NCBI RefSeq assembly: GCF_012939955.1
Contig: NZ_SPMY01000052.1
Coordinates: 5,353-61,620 of the forward strand
Direction of reading: 5' to 3'
Length of the DNA stretch: 56,268 nt
Source: Candidatus Accumulibacter phosphatis
GTDB taxonomy: Bacteria > Pseudomonadota > Gammaproteobacteria > Burkholderiales > Rhodocyclaceae
Each line of letters begins with the position of its first letter. Position 1 is the stretch's first letter. The notes beneath the pieces are model-generated. The model did no database searches and was not told the DNA's origin. It saw only the letters and a program-made list of their open reading frames with translations. The translations under genes were made by a program, and so were the position numbers. Positions 20,269 to 28,455 of this stretch are shown here, piece by piece.

Positions 20269-21477
20269 TTGTTTCTGCAGGGTGTTTGTTCGCCATTTTT
20301 TGGACGGCTCGCTGATCAGTTGGTCGCTGACGGACACCGCGTTTTCAAAATCAATTTCAATGCTGGCGACGTCGCCTATTGGGGTTTTCGGCCGGCGTGG
20401 AATTTTCGCGGCGAGTTGTCCGGCCTGCGCGACTTTCTCGACGACAAATACCGCCGCTTCGGAATCACCGACCAGGTTCTGTTTGGTGACCGGCGTCCAG
20501 TGCATAGACCCGCCGTCGATCATGGCTCGGCTCTGGGCATGCGCACGCACGTTTTCGAAGAAGGCTACTTGCGGCCTTACTGGGTGACTCTCGAGCGCGA
20601 GGGGGTCAATGGTCACTCGCTGCTGCCGCGTGATCCCGACTGGTTTCGCCGCGTTGGCGCGAAGTTGCCGGATTACGGTGACGGCGAGCCGTTTCATTCG
20701 CCGTTCCGAGTACGTGCGGCACATGATGTGGCCTACCATCTCGCCGGATCCGTCAATGCCGTCGCCTTTCCGCGCTACCAAAGGCATGCGCCGCTCAACG
20801 CGGCGCTCGAGTACGCCGGCTACGCCGGGCGCTTTTCGATGCTGCACTTTCGCAAGTCGAAAGACCAGGCCTTGATCGACAAACTCGTCAGCAGCGGCGT
20901 GCCGTACTACCTTTTGCCACTGCAACTGAACAGCGACGCACAGATTCGCGATCATTGCCGATTCGACGACATGAGCGGCGTCATGGAATTCGTGCTGGAG
21001 TCCTTCGCTACGCACGCGGCTGGCGACGCACGCCTGGTGATCAAGAACCATCCGGCCGACGCCGGCCTGGTGAATTTCCGTCGCGTGATCGCCGCTCTGG
21101 AAAAGCGCTTCGGACTGGCCGGACGCATCGCCTACCTGGAGAGCGGCGATCTAGGCCCCTTGCTGCAGCACGCGCAAGGCGTGGTCACCGTGAATAGCAC
21201 CGTCGGTCTCCTCTCGCTGGCCGCGGGATGTCCGACCGTGACCCTGAGCGACCCCATCTACAATCTTCCCGGGCTCACTTTTCAGGGGCCTGTCGACGAT
21301 TTCTGGACCCATGCCGGCAAGCCCGAACGCGAGCTTTTCCGCTTTTTCCGCAATACGGTGATTCACGCCACCCAGGTCAATGGCGGCTTCTATTCCGCCC
21401 AGGCAATCCGCATGGCCGTCGCCAACTGCCGCCGCTTTCTTGAACCACAGCGCTCACCGCTGGACGAGTTGTTGTGA
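20269..21477 (+). CDS. KpsS/LipB/WcbO-like capsule polysaccharide protein
   Basis: About 402 residues of the capsule synthesis family PF05159 (KpsS/LipB). Blocks include LQGVCSPFFGRLADQL, RTHVFEEGYLRPYWVTLE, VIKNHPAD and VTVNSTVGLLSLAAGCPTV. KpsS-type enzymes add beta-Kdo to the lipid terminus of capsules. The in-frame start is only a TTG at 20269 after seven thymines (20264-20270). Reading six thymines gives MRRSFLFLQGVCSPFF from a TTG at 20253, which fits the family better. The gene overlaps the following SDR start (GTGA). It corresponds in position and type to wcbO of the Burkholderia capsule locus. Confidence 0.85.
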   Translation: MFLQGVCSPFFGRLADQLVADGHRVFKINFNAGDVAYWGFRPAWNFRGELSGLRDFLDDKYRRFGITDQVLFGDRRPVHRPAVDHGSALGMRTHVFEEGYLRPYWVTLEREGVNGHSLLPRDPDWFRRVGAKLPDYGDGEPFHSPFRVRAAHDVAYHLAGSVNAVAFPRYQRHAPLNAALEYAGYAGRFSMLHFRKSKDQALIDKLVSSGVPYYLLPLQLNSDAQIRDHCRFDDMSGVMEFVLESFATHAAGDARLVIKNHPADAGLVNFRRVIAALEKRFGLAGRIAYLESGDLGPLLQHAQGVVTVNSTVGLLSLAAGCPTVTLSDPIYNLPGLTFQGPVDDFWTHAGKPERELFRFFRNTVIHATQVNGGFYSAQAIRMAVANCRRFLEPQRSPLDELL

Positions 21478-22250
21478 GCCTCGCTACACGACCGCAAACG
21501 GTGCTCATCACGGGTGCCACCGGCGGTATCGGCGGCGCGCTGGCGATGGCCTATGCCGAGGCGGGCAGTACGCTGATCCTGCAGGGGCGCAATGCTGCGC
21601 GGCTGGCAGAGTTGGCGGCGGCTTGTCAGGCGCGCGGCGCGCGGGTGCTGATCCAAGTGCTCGACCTGCGTGATCGCCGGGCACTGGCGAACTGGCTGAA
21701 CGACCTTTGCGGATCAGAACGGCTCGATCTGGTGATCGTCAACGCGGGCGTAAACACGAATATCGGGCCAGCCGGCGCGGGCGAACACTGGCCGGATGTC
21801 GAGGAACTCATCGAGGTGAACGTCCTGGCAGTAATGGCCACGGTCGATGCGGTGCTGCCGGCGATGCGCGCCCGCGGGCAAGGTCAGATTGCCCTGATCA
21901 GTTCGCTGGCCGCGTATTACGGGCTGCCGGTGACGCCCAGCTACTGCGCCAGCAAGGCGGCGATCAAGACTTACGGTGAAGCGATACGTGGCTGGCTGGC
22001 AGGCGAAGGGGTGCAGGTGAGCGTGGTCATGCCGGGCTATGTCGAATCGAAGATGTGCCGCGAGATGCCGGGGCCGAAGCCTTTCCTGTGGACTCCGGAA
22101 CGAGCGGCGCGTACCATCCGGCGCGGTCTGGCGCGCAATCAGGCGCGCATCAGCTTTCCGTTTCCCCTCAACTTCGGGACCTGGTGGCTGTCGGTCCTGC
22201 CGTCGGCGGTCTCGCAACGCATTCTGCGCCTGCTCGATTACGGTGGCTGA
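21474..22250 (+). CDS. short-chain dehydrogenase/reductase (WcbP-like)
   Basis: A 258-residue classical SDR. The dinucleotide motif is TGATGGIGGALA, followed by NAG in VIVNAGVNT, the catalytic Ser in LISSLAAYYG and YCASK (Tyr and Lys). The C-terminus has hydrophobic patches that may hold it at the membrane. The GTG start overlaps the KpsS-like stop by four bases and its own stop overlaps the next gene, so the three are co-translated. By synteny with wcbP it probably reduces an acyl or keto intermediate in capsule-lipid assembly; the substrate is unknown. Confidence 0.85.
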   Translation: MSLATRPQTVLITGATGGIGGALAMAYAEAGSTLILQGRNAARLAELAAACQARGARVLIQVLDLRDRRALANWLNDLCGSERLDLVIVNAGVNTNIGPAGAGEHWPDVEELIEVNVLAVMATVDAVLPAMRARGQGQIALISSLAAYYGLPVTPSYCASKAAIKTYGEAIRGWLAGEGVQVSVVMPGYVESKMCREMPGPKPFLWTPERAARTIRRGLARNQARISFPFPLNFGTWWLSVLPSAVSQRILRLLDYGG

Positions 22251-23838
22251 TTCCTTCTGGTCGGCGGTTGCCCCGTCTGCGCTCGCTGGCGCCGGCCTTT
22301 GCCTGCTACTTGAACGCTTGCTGAGACCAGCTGTGCGGCCCTTCTGGAAGCGGCCTCTGGCGGCGCTGGCGATTCATCTTGGCGTCTGGCTGGGCTTGTT
22401 TACTTGCCTATTGCTGGTTCTTCAGCGGCCGCTCTTTGCCGCCAGCGCGCTGCTCGCCGGGATGCTGTTTCTGGTGCTGGTCAGCAACGCCAAATACCAC
22501 ACCTTGCGCGAACCCTTCATTTTTCAGGATTTCGAGTACTTCAGCGACGTCTTCAAGCACCCGCGCCTGTACCTGCCCTTTCTCGGCGCGGGGAAGGCGG
22601 CGCTTGCCGTGCTGGCGTTTGGTGGCGCAGTCTATGCGGGGCTGGCCCTGGAGGAATCCTTGTTGCTGGTCCTGTCGGTCGGCGACTTTCTGACCGGGTC
22701 GGCAATGCTCGCGCTGGCAGCGGGCCTTGTGCTGTGGTGGGCGGCGCGGAGCAAGCTGGCGGTGACATTCGAAGCGGCAAGCGACCTGTGCCGGCTGGGC
22801 CTGCTTTGCGCCATGTGGCGCTATGGCGAGGAGGAGTTGCTGCCTTGCCCCTTGCATTCGCCGTTTGACGGCGGGAGCGCAGGCGCCACGAATGTCACGA
22901 ATGCCGCGCACCCAAGCCGAGACAAACCCGCGCATCTGGTCGTCGTGCAGAGCGAGTCCTTCTTCGATCCGCGGCGGCTCGACGCGGGAATCCGTAGCGA
23001 GGTCCTGCGGGAGTTTGACGCTTTGCAGGCTGAGGCAGCTTGCAGCGGACAACTCGAGGTCGCTGCCTGGGGCGCCAATACCGTGCGCACCGAGTTTGCT
23101 TTCCTGTCTGGACTCGCCGGCGAGTCACTGCGGGTGCATCGCTTCAATCCTTATCGTCGGCTGGCGCGGCAGGGGGTGGCGACCCTGGCCAGTTTCCTGC
23201 AAGCCCGCGGTTACCGGACCCTCTGCGTCCATCCCTACGCGGCGAGCTTCTACGACCGCCACAAGGTCTTTCCACGCCTTGGCTTCGATGAGTTCATTGA
23301 TATCCGCAGCTTCATGGACGCAGCAAGGAGTGGGCCTTACGTCGGGGACCTGGCCGTCGCCGAGAAAGTCTGCTCCCTGCTGAAGGGCGCTAGCGAGCAG
23401 CCACTCTTCGTCTTTGTCATCAGCATGGAGAACCATGGGCCCCTGCATCTCGAGAAAGTGCGGTCCGATGAGGCGGAGCGCTTCTACTCAAGGCCGCCAC
23501 CGGCTGGCTGCGACGAGCTGACCATCTACCTGCGTCATTTGCGCAATGCGGACCGCATGGCGGGCATGCTGCGCGCCGGGCTCGCGGCTTTGCCGGGCCG
23601 CAGTGGCCTGTGCTGGTACGGCGATCACGTGCCGATCATGCCGGATGTCTACCGGACCCTGGGCGCGCCCGCGGGGCAGACCGATTACTTCATCTGGCGG
23701 AAGAACGGTCAGCCGAAGCCGGGGATACGGCGCGATTTGAAGGTCGAGGACCTGGGCAGCCTGTTTCTGCAGGAAATGGGCTTGCTTACTGCTCAGAGCC
23801 TGCCGAGTTCCTCCGCCAAGGCCTCGACGGTTTGCTGA
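22243..23838 (+). CDS. LTA-synthase-like membrane sulfatase (WcbQ-like)
   Basis: A 531-residue membrane protein of the alkaline phosphatase/sulfatase superfamily. About five hydrophobic segments span residues 10-200, followed by a catalytic domain. Metal-site motifs are HLVVVQSESFFD, NTVRTEFAFLSG (the Thr nucleophile region), ISMENHGP and WYGDHVPIM. LTA-synthase-like enzymes transfer phosphoglycerol or phosphoethanolamine to surface glycans. The GTG start at 22243 overlaps the SDR stop by eight bases. The 3' end overlaps the convergent oxoamine synthase gene by 46 bases. Confidence 0.82.
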   Translation: MADSFWSAVAPSALAGAGLCLLLERLLRPAVRPFWKRPLAALAIHLGVWLGLFTCLLLVLQRPLFAASALLAGMLFLVLVSNAKYHTLREPFIFQDFEYFSDVFKHPRLYLPFLGAGKAALAVLAFGGAVYAGLALEESLLLVLSVGDFLTGSAMLALAAGLVLWWAARSKLAVTFEAASDLCRLGLLCAMWRYGEEELLPCPLHSPFDGGSAGATNVTNAAHPSRDKPAHLVVVQSESFFDPRRLDAGIRSEVLREFDALQAEAACSGQLEVAAWGANTVRTEFAFLSGLAGESLRVHRFNPYRRLARQGVATLASFLQARGYRTLCVHPYAASFYDRHKVFPRLGFDEFIDIRSFMDAARSGPYVGDLAVAEKVCSLLKGASEQPLFVFVISMENHGPLHLEKVRSDEAERFYSRPPPAGCDELTIYLRHLRNADRMAGMLRAGLAALPGRSGLCWYGDHVPIMPDVYRTLGAPAGQTDYFIWRKNGQPKPGIRRDLKVEDLGSLFLQEMGLLTAQSLPSSSAKASTVC

Positions 23839-25142
23839 ATCTGCAGTTCGCTATGCTCGCAGGAGATGAAAAAGCGTAAGCGGGCGGATTTCTCCGGCAC
23901 TGCCGGGTAAAGGATCGGCTGCACATTGATGCCGCGCTCGAAGAGGGCGGCAGCCAGGCGTGCCGCCTTGATCGAGCTGCCGGTAATTGCCGGAATTACC
24001 GCGAAGCCGGCGCAAGTCCCGGTATCAACGCCGGCCGCTTTGGCTTGCGCCAGGAAGAATCGGCCGCGTGCCTGCAGTGCGGCGACGCGCTCGGGCTCGC
24101 GTTGCATTACTTGCAGCGCGGCAAGCGAGGCCGCGGCAACCGGCGGTGGCATGCCGACGCTATAGAGAAAGCCGGGCGCCAGGAATTTGAGGTGTTCGAC
24201 CAGCGCGGCTTCGCCGGCGATATAGCCGCCGCATCCCGCCAGGGCCTTGCTCAGGGTGCCCATCCAGATGTCGACCTCGGCGCTGTGCAGGCCGAAGTGC
24301 TCCCTGATGCCGAGTCCTGTGGCGCCCATGACGCCGAAGGAGTGGGCTTCGTCGACCATCAGGAAGGCGCGATGCTTGTTCTTGATGGCCACGAAGCGGG
24401 GCAGGTCGGGATAGTCGCCATCCATGCTGTAGATCCCTTCCAGAACGATCAGCACTCTCTGGAAGTGCTGGCGCTGCTGGTTGAGAATGGTATCCAGTGC
24501 CTCCGGGTTATTGTGCGGAAACGACAGGCGGCGGGCGCCAGAGAGGCTGATTCCCTGCACGACGCTGTTATGGATCAGCTCGTCGTGAACCACCAGATCC
24601 TGGGCGGCGAAGAGATGGCCGATGGTGGTGACGTTGGCGGCGTGGCCGCTGACGAAGGTGATCGCATCGTCGGTCCCGTAGGCACGGGCGATGGCATCTT
24701 CCAGCTCGCGGTGCAGCGCTCGCTCACCAGAGACCAGGCGGCTGGCTGAAACCGAGGTCCCGTAACGATCAATGGCCTGCTTGGCGGCCTCGGAGATCTC
24801 GGCATGTCCCGAGAGCGCGAGATAGTTGTAGCTCGCGAAGTTGATGTAGTCGCGGCCGTCGATGCGCGTGCTGGCGCCAGCGATACCTTCGTGGAGCTTG
24901 AAGAAGGGGCTGTCGATGCCGAGGCGAGTCGCGCCTTCGCTGATGATGCGAATCTGCTGGTAGCCGGGATGCAGGTGAAAGCGGTAGTGCTGCTCGGGAG
25001 TGGTGGCGGCACCGCTGGGCGTCCGCGCCGGGGCGTCGTAGTTCTTCCCTTGATCGGCCTGGCGGAGCCGGCGCTCGAGCGCCTGCTGGATGAGCTTGTC
25101 CTTGATCTGGGCGGTGAGCCCTGGCAATCCTTTGCGTACCAT
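23793..25142 (-). CDS. alpha-oxoamine synthase (AONS/SPT-like, WcbT-like)
   Basis: A 449-residue PLP enzyme of the alpha-oxoamine synthase family. Motifs are FASYNYLALSGH, SGHAANVTTIGHL, the Asp/His motif VDEAHSFGVMG and the PLP lysine in MGTLSKALAGCGGYIAG. The family condenses an amino acid with an acyl thioester (serine palmitoyltransferase, 8-amino-7-oxononanoate synthase). It follows the PKS gene with one base between, so its likely acyl donor is the PKS product on the ACP. An extra 60-residue N-terminus precedes the core. It matches wcbT of the Burkholderia capsule cluster in type. Confidence 0.88.
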   Translation of the reverse strand: MVRKGLPGLTAQIKDKLIQQALERRLRQADQGKNYDAPARTPSGAATTPEQHYRFHLHPGYQQIRIISEGATRLGIDSPFFKLHEGIAGASTRIDGRDYINFASYNYLALSGHAEISEAAKQAIDRYGTSVSASRLVSGERALHRELEDAIARAYGTDDAITFVSGHAANVTTIGHLFAAQDLVVHDELIHNSVVQGISLSGARRLSFPHNNPEALDTILNQQRQHFQRVLIVLEGIYSMDGDYPDLPRFVAIKNKHRAFLMVDEAHSFGVMGATGLGIREHFGLHSAEVDIWMGTLSKALAGCGGYIAGEAALVEHLKFLAPGFLYSVGMPPPVAAASLAALQVMQREPERVAALQARGRFFLAQAKAAGVDTGTCAGFAVIPAITGSSIKAARLAAALFERGINVQPILYPAVPEKSARLRFFISCEHSELQIQQTVEALAEELGRL

Positions 25143-25143
25143 C

Positions 25144-28100
25144 CTAGTCGATCACCTTGGCAGTCGCCGCGGCCCGTGCGGTCCGTAGGTCCTTGACCAC
25201 TCCGGCGATCACTTCTGGCGAAGCGTCGGCGCCCTGCTGCCTGGCCACCTCTTGCGTCTGCGCCAGCAGCAGCGCTTGCTGATCCGACTCGCCAGCGTCG
25301 TCGGCTCCGCGCAACTGCTGGATCACTCGCGCCGCCAGTTTCCTAATCGTCGGACTCTGGCTCAAGGCCATTACCGGCAGGCGAATACCGAAACGAGATT
25401 CGAGGGCGATCATCAGTTCGACGCCCATCAGCGAGTCCAGGCCCATGTCGTAGAGCGAACGCTCGGGGTCGATCTTGTCTGCGCCAACGCGCAGGATCTC
25501 GCCGATTTCGTTGCGCAGGATGTCCGAGAAGGTGGCCAGAAGCTCGTCATCGGAGAGTTCGGCGAGCAGTCGCTGAATGTCTTCCGAGTGATCCTCCTGC
25601 CCGTCGCGGTCTTCGGCATGCCAGGCCAGTTCCTGGAATTTTGGACTGCTGGCGCTCGGCAGCAGGCGGCTGAGCGCATGCCAGTCAAATTCGAGCACCG
25701 CCAGTCCGGAGCGATCGGCGAGCAGCATGCCTTCCAGGGCGTCGAGAGCGGTTGCCGAGTTGAGAGCGCCGCCACCCATGCGGCTTTGCAGGGCGTCCTT
25801 GATTTTTTCATTGCGGGCCAGGAAGCCGACGTCGTCGATCGGGCCCCAGCCGACACTGGTGGCGCACAGACCGAGTGCGCGGCGATGTTCTGCAAGCGCT
25901 TCGAGGAAGGCGTTCGCCGCTACGTAGCTGGCTTGTCCAGGATTGCCGAAGACGGTGGTCGCCGACGAAAAGAGAATGAAGAGGTCGAGCGGGCAGTCGC
26001 GCGTCAGCTCATCGAGGTTGCGGGCACCGAGGATCTTGGGGGCGAGCACGCGGCGCATCTGCGCGGCGTCGAGATTGCGCACCAGACCGTCATCGATGAC
26101 CGCCGCCGCGTGTACCACTCCTTTCAGCGGCGGCAGGCTGCGCGCCGTTTCCGCCAGCAAGGCCGCCAGTTCGGCGCGCTTGCTGACGTCGCAGGCAGCG
26201 GCGTGCACGCGTACCCCTTGCCTTTCAAGGCGTGCAATGGCGCTGCGGGCTTCGTCGGATTGTTCGGATTGCGGACCGCTACGGCTGATCAGGATCAGCT
26301 GGCGGGCGCCTTTGCTGGCCAGCCACTCGGCAGTTCGCAGACCGAAACCCTGCAGGCCACCGGAAACCAGATACGAGCCGTCAGCCGCCAGCTGCAGGTG
26401 CCGACGCGTTGGCGCTTTCGGTAGATACACGTCGTTGATGCCGTGACGATAGGTGATGACGATCTTGCCGATCTGGCGTGCCTGTTGCATATAGCGGAAA
26501 GCGTCGACCACGTCCTCGGCTTCGAAGGCGCGATAGGGGAGGGGGTGGAGAACACCATCGGCAAACAGCGCCATGATCTCGGCGAAAAGGCGGCGCGTCA
26601 GATCGGGGCGGACCAGCATCAACTGGTCGGCATCGATGCCGAAGTAGCTGACGTTGTTACGGAAGGGGCGCAGGCCGATCCTGGTGTTTTCGTAGAAGTC
26701 GCGTTTGCCGAGTTCAAGAAAACGACCGAAAGGTTTCAGGACCTGAAAATTTCGGTTGATCGCTTCGCCGGCCAGTGAGTTGAGGACGACATCGACGCCT
26801 TGCCCACCGGTTTGGGCCATGATCTGGTCGGCAAAAGTAAGCGAACGCGAGTCGAAAATATGATCGACGCCGAGCAGGCGCAGGAAATCACGCTTCTCGT
26901 CGGAGCCGGCGGTGGCGTAGATTTCGGCGCCGAGCCACTTGGCGACCTGGACCGCAGCAATCCCGACGCCGCCGGCGGCTCCGTGGATCAGCACCTTTTC
27001 GTCGGCTTGCAGCTGTGCCAGATGATGCAGCGCGTAATAGACGGTGAAGAAGGTGCTGGGGATCGTCGCCGCGGCTTCGAAGGAGATGTCGGGTGGCAGA
27101 TGGGCAATGGCTGCGGCTTGGGTGATCACCCGGTTGCCGAAGCTGGAGGGGCCGAAGCCGACGACTTCATCGCCGGCATTGAAAATGCTGTCCTCGCTGC
27201 CTCTGCCGCTGACGACGCCGGCAAATTCGAAACCAAGCGTTGGCCCGGCAAAGCCGTTTTCGATGGCTTCGTCGGAAAGCAGCCCGAGCGCATACATGAC
27301 GTCGCGGAAGTTCAGACCGGTGGCGCGCACATCGACTTCGATCTCGCCGGGTGCAAGTTCGCGGCGTGGGTGCGCTTCCCAGCGCAGATTCCGCAGTTGT
27401 CCGGGAAGCTGGAAGCCGAGCGACAGGGTGGGCTGCTCCAGGGCTACGTGTACCTGCCCGTCGGGGCGCTCTTCGCTACACAGGCGCAAGGCGTAGCGCT
27501 CACCGCCGGACGTCAGCACCACCTCCTGCTCGTCATCCGGCTGCTCGAATTCCTTGTCCAGCGCCGTTGCTGCCGTTTCAACGCTCAGCGGCGTTTGCAG
27601 GTCAATCAGGCGGATGGCACAGTGGTCGGCCTCGTTGAGCATCGTCCGGCCAAATCCCCACAGCGCGCTGTCCGCAGCGAGGCTTGCCGCGGGCGTCGCG
27701 CCGGTGTGCTTGGGCAGCAGGCTGCCGGCAGCATTGGCGGTAATCAGCCAGCAGGTGGTTTTCGTTTGCGTGCTTGTACAGGCCTGGAAGATGTCCGCAG
27801 CTGTCGCACAGCGGGCAAGCTGGCGATCGAAAACCTTGTCGGTGGCGTCGGCAAGCGCGTCGTCCGGCTCGGCAACGATGCCGGTGAGATGGACGATGCC
27901 GTCGAGTTCGCCGTAGTTGGCCGTGGTTTCACGGAGCAGCGCTTCGATCTGCGTGCTTCCGCCGGCGCGGGCCTCGATGACCAGATCGCCGCGCGCTTGC
28001 AGCTTCTTGCTCAGCTGGTCGGAAAGTTGCGCCGAAAAACCATCCGCATCGGCGAACAGGATCCAGCTACGCAGCGTCGACCGTGGCGTGTTGCTTGGCG

Positions 28101-28455
28101 ACGTGTCGCTTGCGCTGCGCTGGCCGAGCAGCAAGTAGGGACCGGACAAGGTGTCTGGCGAGAACTCGAAAGGCTCGTTCGCCGAAAAGCCGGCTTCCTG
28201 CAATTGCTGTAGCCAGAAATGGCTGGGCCGTTGACTCGACTGCCAGCGACCGCTTTCCGCTTGCGACCAGCCCGCCCGTTGCGCGCCGAATACGAAGTCG
28301 ATCCAGCGCGACGGGTGCTGGCCGACGACGATCAGCGAAGCGTCCGCAGCGAGGCGGCTACGCGCGTAATCAATGGCCTGGAGGGCCTGCTCGACGCTGT
28401 CGAAATCAAGCACGACGATGGCCAGTGCGCAGCTTCCGGCTCCCCCCCGTGCCAT
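25144..28455 (-). CDS. type I PKS, C-terminal half (ER-KR-ACP), frameshifted from the N-half
   Basis: This frame continues the PKS after a seven-base G run (28442-28448 on plus). Reading six bases would fuse the halves into one protein of 2572 residues. Order: the end of an inactive methyltransferase-like domain; enoylreductase (TGLNFRDVMYALG, HGAAGGVGIAAVQVAKWLGA); ketoreductase (LVSGGLQGFGLRTAEWLASK, with the Tyr in GQASYVAANAFLEAL); acyl carrier protein with the pantetheine Ser in GLDSLMGVEL. As an isolated ORF it could start at ATG 28455. It is a reducing iterative PKS, like WcbR. Confidence 0.88.
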   Translation of the reverse strand: MARGGAGSCALAIVVLDFDSVEQALQAIDYARSRLAADASLIVVGQHPSRWIDFVFGAQRAGWSQAESGRWQSSQRPSHFWLQQLQEAGFSANEPFEFSPDTLSGPYLLLGQRSASDTSPSNTPRSTLRSWILFADADGFSAQLSDQLSKKLQARGDLVIEARAGGSTQIEALLRETTANYGELDGIVHLTGIVAEPDDALADATDKVFDRQLARCATAADIFQACTSTQTKTTCWLITANAAGSLLPKHTGATPAASLAADSALWGFGRTMLNEADHCAIRLIDLQTPLSVETAATALDKEFEQPDDEQEVVLTSGGERYALRLCSEERPDGQVHVALEQPTLSLGFQLPGQLRNLRWEAHPRRELAPGEIEVDVRATGLNFRDVMYALGLLSDEAIENGFAGPTLGFEFAGVVSGRGSEDSIFNAGDEVVGFGPSSFGNRVITQAAAIAHLPPDISFEAAATIPSTFFTVYYALHHLAQLQADEKVLIHGAAGGVGIAAVQVAKWLGAEIYATAGSDEKRDFLRLLGVDHIFDSRSLTFADQIMAQTGGQGVDVVLNSLAGEAINRNFQVLKPFGRFLELGKRDFYENTRIGLRPFRNNVSYFGIDADQLMLVRPDLTRRLFAEIMALFADGVLHPLPYRAFEAEDVVDAFRYMQQARQIGKIVITYRHGINDVYLPKAPTRRHLQLAADGSYLVSGGLQGFGLRTAEWLASKGARQLILISRSGPQSEQSDEARSAIARLERQGVRVHAAACDVSKRAELAALLAETARSLPPLKGVVHAAAVIDDGLVRNLDAAQMRRVLAPKILGARNLDELTRDCPLDLFILFSSATTVFGNPGQASYVAANAFLEALAEHRRALGLCATSVGWGPIDDVGFLARNEKIKDALQSRMGGGALNSATALDALEGMLLADRSGLAVLEFDWHALSRLLPSASSPKFQELAWHAEDRDGQEDHSEDIQRLLAELSDDELLATFSDILRNEIGEILRVGADKIDPERSLYDMGLDSLMGVELMIALESRFGIRLPVMALSQSPTIRKLAARVIQQLRGADDAGESDQQALLLAQTQEVARQQGADASPEVIAGVVKDLRTARAAATAKVID

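Noticed and set aside
19561..21051. Minus-strand frame of 496 codons
   Set aside because: Antisense of the ABC1 kinase and KpsS-like genes, which have clear motifs.
26800..28212. Plus-strand frame of 470 codons
   Set aside because: Antisense shadow of the PKS enoylreductase region; no protein family character.
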